A stretch of 64,000 nucleotides of DNA, taken from JAIBJN01 sp963775505. Its GTDB lineage: Bacteria > Actinomycetota > Thermoleophilia > Gaiellales > Gaiellaceae. A program made the position numbers and the translations under genes. Location: assembly GCA_963775505.1 (NCBI GenBank), contig CAVZIL010000008.1, positions 248,001-312,000 on the forward strand, written 5' to 3'. Below the pieces are notes generated by a model that ran no database searches, had not been told where the DNA came from, and saw nothing but the letters and a program-made list of their open reading frames with translations. Numbering within the stretch: the first letter of the stretch is position 1; each line of letters opens with the position of its first letter. This document shows positions 16,977-25,488 of this stretch, piece by piece.

Positions 16977-19128
16977 ATGGGGTCTGTGGCCGTCCGGCTC
17001 TCTCTTCTTGCGGCACTCGCACTGACGCTTCTGGGCGCGTCCACCGCGGGCGCGCGGACGCTCGCTCCCGACGGCGGGCTCCATCGCGTCACCGGCGGCG
17101 CGGCTGCCGACGCGGCGTTCGTTCCCGGGGAGGTCGTCGTCCAGTTCCGCTCGGACGTGTCCGCGTCGGCGCGCGGACAGACGCTCGCCGCGCGCGACGC
17201 GCGGGCCGTGCGGCGGCTCGGCCGGCCGGGCCTCCTGCTCGTCCGCCTCGGCGGCGGCGAGTCCGTCCGCGGGACGGTCGCCTCCCTCGAGCGCGACCCG
17301 GACGTCGCCTTCGCCGAGCCGAACTACCTCTACCGGATCGCGCAGGCGCCGGTGTTCCCGAACGACCCGAACTTCGGCCTGCTCTGGGGCCTCCACCAGG
17401 ACCCGGGCGACCACGACATCGACGCGCCGGAGGCCTGGGGCACGCAGACGGGCAGCTCGGACGTGACCGTGGCGGTGATCGACAGCGGCGTCGCCTACGA
17501 TCACCCGGAGCTGGACGACCGAATCTGGACGAACCCCGGCGAGATCGCGGGCAACGGGCTCGACGACGACGGCAACGGGTTCATCGACGACGTGCGCGGC
17601 TGGGACTTCGTCCAGGACGACAATACGCCGCTCGACTTCAACGGCCACGGCACGCACGTCGCCGGGACGATCGGCGCGCGAGGGGAACAACGGCGCCGCG
17701 ATCGCGGGCGTGAACTGGGACGTCACGATCATGCCGGTGCGGGCGGGCAACGCTTACGGCAGCCTCACGAACGCCGACATCGGCAGGGCGATCAGGTACG
17801 CCTGCGAGGAGGGCGCCGACATCGTCAACGGCAGCTTCGGCGGCGCGGGCAAGTCGACCGCGATCTCGAACGCGATCAAGTCGGGCGCCTGCAACGGCGT
17901 CCTGTTCGTCTTCGCGGCCGGCAACGACCATCGCGTCCTCAACAAGAACACCAACGCGACCAACGCCTACCCGTGCGAGTTCCACCGGCCGCCGCCTCAC
18001 GGCGTTCGGGCCTCGAGGATCATCTGCGTCGGCGCCTCGAACATGAACGACGGGATCGCCGGGTTCTCGAACCGCGGCAAGTCGGCGGTGCACCTCGCGG
18101 CGCCGGGCGTGAACATCCACAGCAGCTTCCCCGAGTGGTCGCCGATCTTCTCCGACGACCTCGAGACGAGCTTCGCCGACTGGGCAGAGGGCCTGGGTCA
18201 GAGCCACCCGAGCACCGCGAGCACCGGGCCCTGGCAGCGGACGAACGAGCTCGCCAGCTCCGGGTCCTGGAGCATGACCGACTCCCCCGGGGGGAACTAC
18301 CTGAACAATCGGAACTACACGATCAGGAACAGCGCGACCCTGAACCTCTCCGGTCAGGCCGGCTGTGCGGTGGACTACGCGCTCGAGATCCTGATGCGCG
18401 ACTTCAACCCGAGCACCGGGAACGTGTTCGACTGGTTCGCGATCGAGCGCGCGACCGGGCCCGGCGGCCCGTGGACGGAGATCTCGTTCTACTTCGGCAA
18501 CTCGGGCGGAGGCTTCGTCGATCTCGTCGACGACCTCTCCGCCCTCGACGGCAACGCGAACGTCTACTTCCGCTTCCTCGTGCACACCGACGCCTCCGTT
18601 CGCGACGACGGCGCCCACGTCGACGACGTCGTCGTCAGGTGCCTCCAGGCCGGAGGCGAGGACTACTTCGAGGCCGACGGCACGTCGATGGCGACGCCGC
18701 ACGTAGCGGGCGTGGCCGCCCTCCTCCTGGCGCAGGAGCCGGCGATGAGCCCGGCGCAGCTCAAGAACGCGATTCTCAAGGGCGTAGACAAGAGATCGGG
18801 CCTTTCGAACCACGTCTCGACGGGCGGGCGGCTCAATGCCAACCGCTCGCTGACGATCGCCATGGACCACGTCGACCCGGTGACGACGATCACCGCCCAC
18901 CCGCCGAACGAGACCCGCAGCGACAAGGCGAAGTTCAAGTTCGTCTCGAACGAGGCCGGCTCCAGCTTCCAGTGCCGGCACATGAACGGCCCCTGGCAGT
19001 CGTGCTCGTCGCCAAAGGTCTACAAGAACCTGAACCGCGGCCAGCACCACTTCGAGGTCCGCGCGGTCGACCGGAACGGCAACGTCGACCAGACGCCCGC
19101 GGAAGACGACTGGCGCATCCGGCGCTAG
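16977..19128 (+). CDS. Secreted subtilisin-like (S8) serine protease with an inserted domain, one frameshift
   Basis: The signal peptide RLSLLAALALTLLGASTAGA is followed by an inhibitor-I9-like propeptide (FVPGEVVVQFR to DPDVAFAEPNYLY) and a peptidase S8 domain: Asp169 in VIDSGVAYDHPE, His224 in GHGTHVAGT and the catalytic Ser in GTSMATPHVAG (about residue 570 after correction). About 170 residues, resembling a beta-sandwich, sit between the oxyanion region and the catalytic Ser, from SFADWAEGLG to VVVRCLQAGGED. A C-terminal domain of about 80 residues follows. One extra G in a GGGG run near 17683 breaks the frame. It is probably an exported degradative protease. Its stop overlaps the HAD gene by 4 bp. 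Confidence 0.85.
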
Positions 19129-19766
19129 ACGACCTCCGGGGTCAGGTCCGCGATCGACGCGAGCACGACGTCCGCATCGGCGAGGGCGTCCGCGGCGGGC
19201 GGAAACTGCGGGTTAGGGATCGCGATCGTCCGCATCCCGGCGGCCTTCGCGCTGAGGATGCCGTTCTCGGAGTCCTCGACGGCGGCGCACCGCTCCGCCT
19301 CGACGCCCAGGCGGCGCGCGGCCTCGAGGTAGACGTCCGGCGCCGGCTTCCCGCGCGGAACCTCCTCGGAGGAGACGGTCGCCCGGAACAGACGGCCGAG
19401 GCCGGAGACCTCGAGCACGAAGTCGATCAGCTCGCGGTTCGACGAGGACGCGAGCCCGAGCGGCCAGCGGGCTGCCAGCCGCTCGACCGCCTCCACGGCC
19501 CCGGGGATCAGGGGCAGGCGCTCCCGGTAGACGACCTCCATGCGGCGGACGACCTCGGCGTTGATCTCCTCGGGCGGCTCGGTCAGCCCGATCACGTCGT
19601 GCATGTAGCGCGACCACTCCGGCGAGCTCATGCCCATCATGTCCCGCGACGCCTCCTCGTGCCAGCGGCCGCCGCGCTCCTCCGCGAGCTCCTGCCTCAC
19701 CTCGTCCCAGACATGCTCGGAGTCCACGAGGATTCCGTCGAGGTCGAAGACGACCGCCTCGATCAC
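19125..19766 (-). CDS. HAD-superfamily hydrolase (beta-phosphoglucomutase/phosphatase-like)
   Basis: A 213-residue subfamily IA HAD enzyme. Motif I VFDLDGILVDSE holds the nucleophile and acid/base Asp residues, motif II is LASSSN, and motifs III/IV are RGKPAPDVYLEAA and CAAVEDSENGI. The cap lies between residues 15 and 80. It acts on a small phosphorylated metabolite, either as a phosphatase or a sugar-phosphate mutase; sequence alone does not choose. Its start overlaps the flavin-reductase stop by 4 bp, so they form an operon. At its 3' end it is convergent with the protease gene. Confidence 0.85.
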   Translation of the reverse strand: MIEAVVFDLDGILVDSEHVWDEVRQELAEERGGRWHEEASRDMMGMSSPEWSRYMHDVIGLTEPPEEINAEVVRRMEVVYRERLPLIPGAVEAVERLAARWPLGLASSSNRELIDFVLEVSGLGRLFRATVSSEEVPRGKPAPDVYLEAARRLGVEAERCAAVEDSENGILSAKAAGMRTIAIPNPQFPPAADALADADVVLASIADLTPEVV

Positions 19767-20269
19767 AGCGGCGCGTACCCCTGGCCGACGTGAACGAGAG
19801 CCGGGCCCGAGCGGCCGGCCTCGACCGAGACGACGCCGCCCACGAACAGGGTGTGGTCCCCGGTCTCGTGCTCGTCGACGACCCGCGCCTCGATCCAGCC
19901 GAGCGCACCGTCGAGAAGCGGCGCGATCGCCCCGTCGTGCCAGTCGATGCCGTGCCAGTGCGCGAGTGGGGGGACCCCGCGCGCGAAGTGCTGGGCGACC
20001 GCTTCCTGGTCGCCGGCCAGGAGGCTGAGCCCGAAGCCGCCGGCGGCCCGCAGCAGCTCGTGCATGGCTGACTGGCGGCTCACCGAGACGCCGACGAGGG
20101 GCGGCTCGAGCGACAGAGAGAGCGCCGTCCCTACGGTCAGCCCGAGGCGCTCACCGTCGGCGTCCACGGTCAGGACGGCCACCCCGGCCGGGAAGCCGCG
20201 CAGAAGCGAGCGAAGCTCGTCGCCGAGCGGCGTCGGGCCGACCTCGCAGCGCGCGGGATCGTATTGCAT
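19763..20269 (-). CDS. Flavin reductase-like FMN-binding protein
   Basis: A 168-residue split-barrel flavin reductase (HpaC/NtaB-like). LRGFPAGVAVLTVDADGERLG and LTVGTALSLSLEPPLVGVSVS are the typical flavin-binding strands, and GDHTLFVGGVVSVEAG is the usual C-terminal signature. Such enzymes reduce FMN or FAD with NAD(P)H for partner monooxygenases, none of which is nearby. The ATG at 20269 is chosen because it gives the family N-terminus. The gene is divergent from the AhpD-family gene with only 25 bp between start codons. Both are redox proteins, so shared control is possible but unproven. Confidence 0.8.
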   Translation of the reverse strand: MQYDPARCEVGPTPLGDELRSLLRGFPAGVAVLTVDADGERLGLTVGTALSLSLEPPLVGVSVSRQSAMHELLRAAGGFGLSLLAGDQEAVAQHFARGVPPLAHWHGIDWHDGAIAPLLDGALGWIEARVVDEHETGDHTLFVGGVVSVEAGRSGPALVHVGQGYAPL

Positions 20270-20294
20270 CCCTTGGCGCAGATGCGAGGCTCGA

Positions 20295-20864
20295 ATGCCC
20301 GTGCCGCACATCAGGCAGATCGAGGTCGACGAGGCGACCGGCCGGCTTGCGGACGAGTACGCCGCGGCGATCGCCCGCGCCGGGAAGGTGTTCAACATCG
20401 TCAAGGCGATGTGCCTGAACCCGCTCGTCCTCAACCGCTCGATGGAGCTCTACAAGGCGATCATGTTCGGCCCCTCCGAGCTCTCGCGGGCGGAGCGCGA
20501 GCTCCTCGCCACCGTGGTCTCGACCGCGAACGACTGCCACTACTGACTCCGTGCGCACGCCGACGACCTCCGTGCCGAGGGCGCACCAGACGAGCTGGCA
20601 GAGCACGCGAAGCACGACTACCGCCGGGCCGACCTCGAGCCGCGCGTCCGCGCGCTCTGCGACTACGCGATCAAGCTGACGGCGAAGCCGGCCGGAGTGG
20701 GCAGCGAGGACGCCGACCTCCTACGCAGCCACGGCTGGAGCGACGTCGCCATCCACGACGCGATCCAGGTCGTCTCCTACTTCAACTACATCAACCGCGT
20801 CGCCGAAGGCGTGGGGATCGAGGACGAGCCGGAGTGGAACCACGATGACTTGAGGAGAGCTTGA
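20295..20864 (+). CDS. AhpD/CMD-family peroxidase-related protein with in-frame TGA (candidate selenoprotein)
   Basis: From the ATG at 20295 the frame encodes a peroxidase-related carboxymuconolactone decarboxylase-like protein. A TGA at 20544-20546 (codon 84) interrupts it, and the frame then continues to a stop at 20862-20864 with family sequence throughout (LRAHADDLRAEG, then IHDAIQVVSYFNYINR). The TGA replaces the second cysteine of the CxxCxxxH redox motif: the sequence reads ANDCHY-TGA-LRAH. Length with readthrough (190 codons) fits the family. Two readings exist: selenocysteine, with Cys81 as resolving partner, or a cysteine codon (TGC/TGT) altered by mutation or sequencing. All other sequence faults I resolved in the window are insertions rather than substitutions. 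The partner reductant is unknown. Confidence 0.7.
20547..20586 (+). promoter_or_regulatory. Candidate bacterial SECIS hairpin
   Basis: Directly after the TGA, GTGCGC (20551-20556) can pair with GCGCAC (20581-20586). Above a 5'-side bulge, CCTC (20567-20570) pairs with GAGG (20577-20580) around the loop CGTGCC. The apical loop is about 25 nt after the TGA, within the spacing known for bacterial SECIS elements. An alternative stem GCACG/CGTGC (20555-20559 with 20571-20575) competes. In GC-rich coding DNA such stems arise easily by chance, so this is supportive only. Confidence 0.35.
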
Positions 20865-21010
20865 CGAAACGTAGCCTGTGCCGCCGGGCCGCGCTGCTCG
20901 CCCCGAGAGCGGCGTCCTCAGTCGCGCCCGTAGCCTCCGGCTACGAACGCTCCCTGCGTCCTTGTCTCGGAACGACCATCGCACCCCGGCGACGAGCGAC
21001 GTTTCGCCAA
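20861..21010 (+). ncRNA. Structured repeat element, copy 1 (candidate cis-regulatory RNA upstream of trkA)
   Basis: The element shares about 130 alignable positions with 47157-47300, including 20 or more identical bases starting GCGGCGTCCTCAGTCG and a 17-base block CGCTCCCTGCGTCCTTG, with equal 18-nt spacing. Nested pairings are: closing stem 20861-20872 with 20999-21010 (TTGaCGAAACGT/ACGTTTCGcCAA), GTGC/GCAC (20878-20881 with 20981-20984), CCGAGA/TCTCGG (20903-20908 with 20965-20970) and an apical hairpin CGTAGCC-TCC-GGCTACG (20929-20945). Each stem differs in sequence from copy 2 yet stays paired. It overlaps the stop codon of the upstream gene and ends 32 nt before the trkA ATG. The function is unknown. 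Confidence 0.6.
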
Positions 21011-21018
21011 GCCCTCCT

Positions 21019-21039
21019 GACCGGAGCTAGGCTCCGGTC
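21019..21039 (+). promoter_or_regulatory. Strong hairpin abutting the trkA start codon
   Basis: GACCGGAGC-TAG-GCTCCGGTC is a perfect 9-bp stem with a 3-nt loop ending 3 nt before the ATG at 21043. It occupies the place of a ribosome-binding site, and none is visible. It could block ribosome access, act as a processing site or end the upstream transcript, although no U-run follows. Confidence 0.55.
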
Positions 21040-21042
21040 GCC

Positions 21043-22440
21043 ATGAACATCGTCCTCCTCGGGGCCGGGCAGGTCGGCGCGACCATCGTCGAGGCGCTGC
21101 ACGGGGACCACGAGGTCACGGTCATCGACCTCGACGCCGCCCGGCTCCAGGCGCTCTCCTACCGCTACGACGTTCGCACCGTCAGGGGGAACGGGGCGAC
21201 CCGCCGGATCCTCCAGGACGCCGGCGTGAACCGGGCCGACCTCATGATCGCCTGCACGTCGCGGGACGAGATCAACCTCGTGGCCGGCACGCTGGTGAAG
21301 AAGCTCTCCGAGGCCCAGACCATCGTCCGCACGTCGAACCCCGAGTACATCGAGGCCTGGCAGGAGCGCCAGATCGACGTCGACTTCATGGTCTCCTCCG
21401 AGCTCGAGACCGCCCACGCCGTCTCCCAGACGATCGGCCTGCCCGCGGCGAAGCAGACCGACGTCTTCGCCGACGGACAGGTGCAGATCGTCGAGTTCGA
21501 CGTCCCGCGCGACGGCGGCGCCGAGGATCTCTCCGGCGTCCCGCTCACGGAGGCCGCGGAGCGCGCGGCCTCGAGGCCGCTCTCGGGCGGGTACGAAGAG
21601 GTCGTGGGTCGGCCGCTGCGTGAGGCGACCATCCCGGCCGACTCGAAGGTGGCCAGCATCATCCGCGGCGACGGAATGCTGGTGCCGCGCGGAAACGAGT
21701 CCATCCAGCCCGGCGACCGCATCATCGTCATCGGCTCGCCGGGCGCGGCGCGGGAGTGGGGCCGAATCATGGCGCGCGGCACGCAGCCGGTCGACGACGT
21801 CGTCGTCTACGGCGCCGGGGCCACCGGCCTGGCGATCGCCCGCGTCCTCCTCGACCAGCGCATCCGCGTCCGGCTGATCGAGCCACGTGAGGAGCGCGCG
21901 CGCGAGGTTGCGGAGGAGCTCCCGGACGCCCGCGTCTACTGCGCCACCGGCGTCGACCCCGACTTCATCGAGCGCGAGCGGATCGGCCAGGCCCGCGCCG
22001 CCGTCTTCGCGATGCGGGAGGACTCGAAGAACCTCTACGCAGCGACGCTCGCGAGGGTGCACGGGGTCGGCTTCACGATCGCGATCGTCCACGAGCCGGT
22101 CTCCGTCGAGGTCTTCGAGCACGCAGGCATCGACGTGGCGGTCAACCCGCGTTCGGTGACCGCCGAGGAGATCGTCCGCTTCGCGCACGACCCGCGCATC
22201 CGCCAGCTGGCGATGCTCGAGGGCGACAGGTTCGAGATCCTCGACATCACCGTCAGGGCGGAGAGCAAGCTCGTCCGCATCCCGTTCAAGGAGCTGCCGA
22301 TGACCGGATCGCTCATCGGCGCCATCGTGCGGGACGGAACGGCGCTCTTCCCGCACGGCGACGACCAGCTCGAGCCCGACGACCGCGCGATCATCTTTAC
22401 GGAGTCGAGCCGCGTGCCCGAGGTCGAGAAGGCGCTCTAG
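21043..22440 (+). CDS. trkA: TrkA-type K+ uptake regulatory protein (two RCK units)
   Basis: The 465-residue protein has two consecutive RCK_N/RCK_C units. Unit 1 starts MNIVLLGAGQVGATIVEAL with the NAD-binding GxGxxG and acidic end VIDLD. Unit 2 starts VVVYGAGATGLAIARVLLD near residue 250. RCK_C domains (VPLTEAAER... and IPFKELPMTGSLIG) follow each. It forms the cytoplasmic gating ring that controls TrkH by NAD(H)/nucleotide binding. The trkH gene begins 2 bp after its stop. The start is the first ATG after a strong hairpin; there is no Shine-Dalgarno sequence, so translation may depend on local structure. Confidence 0.93.
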   Translation: MNIVLLGAGQVGATIVEALHGDHEVTVIDLDAARLQALSYRYDVRTVRGNGATRRILQDAGVNRADLMIACTSRDEINLVAGTLVKKLSEAQTIVRTSNPEYIEAWQERQIDVDFMVSSELETAHAVSQTIGLPAAKQTDVFADGQVQIVEFDVPRDGGAEDLSGVPLTEAAERAASRPLSGGYEEVVGRPLREATIPADSKVASIIRGDGMLVPRGNESIQPGDRIIVIGSPGAAREWGRIMARGTQPVDDVVVYGAGATGLAIARVLLDQRIRVRLIEPREERAREVAEELPDARVYCATGVDPDFIERERIGQARAAVFAMREDSKNLYAATLARVHGVGFTIAIVHEPVSVEVFEHAGIDVAVNPRSVTAEEIVRFAHDPRIRQLAMLEGDRFEILDITVRAESKLVRIPFKELPMTGSLIGAIVRDGTALFPHGDDQLEPDDRAIIFTESSRVPEVEKAL

Positions 22441-22442
22441 CG

Positions 22443-23961
22443 GTGCGCGTCCCGCGCCCCAGGGCGCTCGGCGTGGACGTCGGGAGCGCCGTCAACCTCG
22501 TCGGCGCCGTGCTCAAGTACCTGGGCGCGGCCTTCCTCTTCCCGGCCGCGATCGCGGTGGGCGAGGGCGAGCCGGTCTGGCCGTTCCTCGCGTCGGCGCT
22601 GATCACCGGCGGCAGCGGTCTCGCCCTCGAGCGCGGAACGCAGGGGAAGGAGCTGGTCGGGCCGCGCGAGGGGTTTCTCGTCGTCGCTCTGATCTGGCTC
22701 GCTGTCCCTGCCTTCGGAGCGCTGCCCTACCTGCTGCGCCGACGAGCCGCAGCTCGCGCGGCCGGTCGATGCCTACTTCGAGGCGATGTCGGGCTTCACG
22801 GCCACGGGCGCGACGCTTCTCACCGACATCGAGGCCGTGGACAGCTCGTTGCTCATGTGGCGCCAGTTCACGCAATGGCTGGGCGGGATGGGGATCATCG
22901 TCCTGGCGGTGGCGATCCTCCCTCGCCTCCGCATCGGAGGCCGTCAGCTGCTCCAGTCGGAGCTCGCCGGGCCGGACGAGGTCGAGCGGCTCTCGGCGAC
23001 GATCAGGGAGACTGCCCGGCGCCTCTGGGTCCTCTACGTCGCGCTGACGCTGACCGCGATCGCCGTCTTCACCCTCTACGGCTGGACCGGAGCCGACTCC
23101 GCTATGAACCTCTACCAGGCGACGGCGCACGCGTTCTCGACGCTGGCAATCGGCGGCTTCTCGACCCAGAACGAGTCCGTTGCCGCCTTCGCCGCCGTGA
23201 CGCAGTGGACGATCGTCGTCTTCCTCGTGCTGGCCGGCATCAACTTCCTGCGGCTCTACCTCGTCCTCGTGCGCGGGCAGCTACGGGCCGTGACACGCGA
23301 CGACGAGTTCCGCCTCTACCTCACGTTCCTCGCCGCCGGCTCGGTGCTCCTGCTCCTGGAGCTGGTCGGCGGCGACCTCTACGGCGGCGAGGAGGCCGTT
23401 CGCAACGCCGTCTTCCAGGCTGTCTCGATCATGACGACGGCGGGCTTCGCCACCGCCGACTACACGGACTGGAGCGCGCTCGCCGAGCTGAGCCTCCTCC
23501 TGCTCATGTTCCTGGGTGCCTCGGCGGGGTCGACCGGCGGCTCCATCAAGGTGATCAGGCACCTGCTCATGTTCAGGATCATCCGGCGCGAGCTCGAGCA
23601 GACCGTGCACCGGGAGATCGTCGTGCCCGTGCGGCTCAACCGGTCAGTCGTGGACGACCGGGCGCTGCGCGGGATCGTCGCGTTCATCGTCCTCTACGTC
23701 GGCCTCTTCGCCGTAGGCGCCCTGGGGCTGGTGGTTGACGCCAGGCGGGCCGCGATCGACGTCCAGTCCTTCGAGGCCCTGGGCGCGGCCGCCGCCTGCC
23801 TCGGCAACGTCGGCCCGGGTTTTGGCTTCGCGGGCCCGTTCGGCTCCTACGCGCCCTTCAGCGACCTTTCGACCGGCGTCCTGATCGGGCTCATGTGGCT
23901 CGGTCGCCTGGAGATCATCCCGGTAGCGGTCCTGCTCACGAGGGGCTACTGGCGGGCATGA
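22443..23961 (+). CDS. trkH: TrkH-type potassium translocating subunit, copy 1, one frameshift
   Basis: A membrane K+ channel-like transporter of about 505 residues. The four P-loop filter segments are visible: MSGFTATGATL, FSTLAIGGFST, MTTAGFATADY and LGNVGPGFGF. An extra base near 22745 shifts the frame between the first helices and P-loop 1; deleting it joins the halves. It begins with GTG 2 bp after trkA and its stop overlaps the next trkH start by 4 bp. It should work with TrkA as a dimer in the membrane. It is closely related to the next gene, so a tandem duplication is likely. Confidence 0.85.
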
Positions 23962-25488
23962 GGGCCGTGTCGGTCGCACGCGTTTCGATCGGGGTCGAGA
24001 TCGGCGCGGCGCTCAACCTCGTCGGCGCGCTGCTCAAGTACCTCTCGCTCGCCTTCCTCTTTCCGATCCCGCTCGCGATCGGGTTCTCGGAGCCGTGGTG
24101 GCCGTACGCGGCCGCGGGCGCGCTGACCGCGGCGGGAGGCTGGTCGCTCGAAGCTCTCACGCGCGGCAAGGGGCGGGTCGGCATCCGTGAGGGGTTCCTG
24201 GTCGTCGCGCTGACGTGGCTCCTCGGGTCGGTGTTCATCGCCGTGTCGTACATGTTCTCGGGAGAGGACCAGCTCTCGCGGCCGATCGACGCGCTCTTCG
24301 AGGCGATGTCGGGGATGACGACGACCGGCTCGAGCGTGGTCGTGGACGTCTCGACGCTCGACCGCTCGTTGTCGATGTGGCGGCAGTTCACCCAGTGGTT
24401 CGGCGGAATGGGGATCATCGTCCTCGCGCTCGCGGTCCTTCCGCGGCTCCGGGTGGGCGGCCGGCAGCTGATGGAGTCCGAGGCGCCCGGCCCCGAGCTC
24501 GAGGCTCTGACCGCGTCCATCCGCGACACAGCCAGGCGTCTGTGGCTTCTCTACGTCGCCCTGACGGCGCTCCTCGTCCTCATCCTGGCGTCTTTCGGCT
24601 GGACGGGAGTCGACGAGCGCATGAGCCTGTTCAACGCAACGGCGTACGCGTTCTCGGCGATGCCGACCGGCGGGTTCGGGATCGACGTTCGCTCGGTCGA
24701 GCCGTACGCGCCTGCCTCGCAGTGGGTGCTCGCGCTCTTCATGACGATCGCCGGAGCGAACTTCGCGCTCCTCTACCGGGCGTTCGTGCGTCGCAGGCCG
24801 GTGTCCCTCGCCCGCGACGAGGAGTTCCGGCTCTACATCGGCCTGCTCGTCCTCAGCTCGGCTGTTCTCACCGCCATCCTCTGGGACGCCGGGATCAGCG
24901 TGGGCGAGGAGGCAATCCGGCAGGCGGCCTTCCAGACCGTCTCGATCATGACCACGACCGGGTTTGCCAGCACGGACTTCAGCGTCTGGCTAGCGGTGGC
25001 GCCGGCCGCGGCCATGATCATCGTCGCGCTCATGTTCCCGGGCGGATCGGCAGGCTCGACCGCGGGGTCGATCAAGGTCGTTCGCCACCTCGTCATCGGC
25101 CGGGTCCTGCGGCGTGAGCTCGACCAGGCCATGCATCCCGGAATACGTCGCTCCGATCCGCGTCAACCGACTCCCGGTCGAGGAGCGCACCGTTCGGGCC
25201 GTGATCGCCTTCGTGCTCCTCTACGTGGGCATCTTCGTGGTGGGTGCCGTGCTTCTCCTCCTGGACGCGCACCGCGTCGGGCTCGGGCTGACGCCCTTCG
25301 AGGCCCTCGCCGCCTCGGCCACGACCCTCGGCAATGTCGGCCCCGCCTTCGGCTTCGCAGGGCCGATGGGGTCGTTCGAGCCGTTCAGCGATGTCTCGAC
25401 CGTCATCATGACTTGCTTGATGTGGATCGGCAGGCTCGAGATCGTGCCCGTGGTCGCGCTGCTCACGAGGGCGTATTGGCGGGCCTGA
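23958..25488 (+). CDS. trkH: TrkH-type potassium translocating subunit, copy 2, one frameshift
   Basis: A tandem paralogue of the preceding gene, with the same order of helices and filters MSGMTTTGSSV, FSAMPTGGFGI, MTTTGFASTDF and LGNVGPAFGFAG. Its ATG overlaps the upstream stop. One extra G near 25140 (HPGIRR in place of HPEYVAPIR) breaks the last quarter, which otherwise ends VVALLTRAYWRA at 25488. Filter differences from copy 1 (SGM for SGF, PTGG for AIGG) could change selectivity or affinity. Having two TrkH proteins for one TrkA is unusual. Confidence 0.85.

Noticed and set aside
20861..21010. A MITE-like transposable element, because of the terminal inverted repeats.
   Set aside because: The two copies have unrelated terminal sequences that only preserve pairing, and no target-site duplication was found; structured RNA fits better, though not proven.
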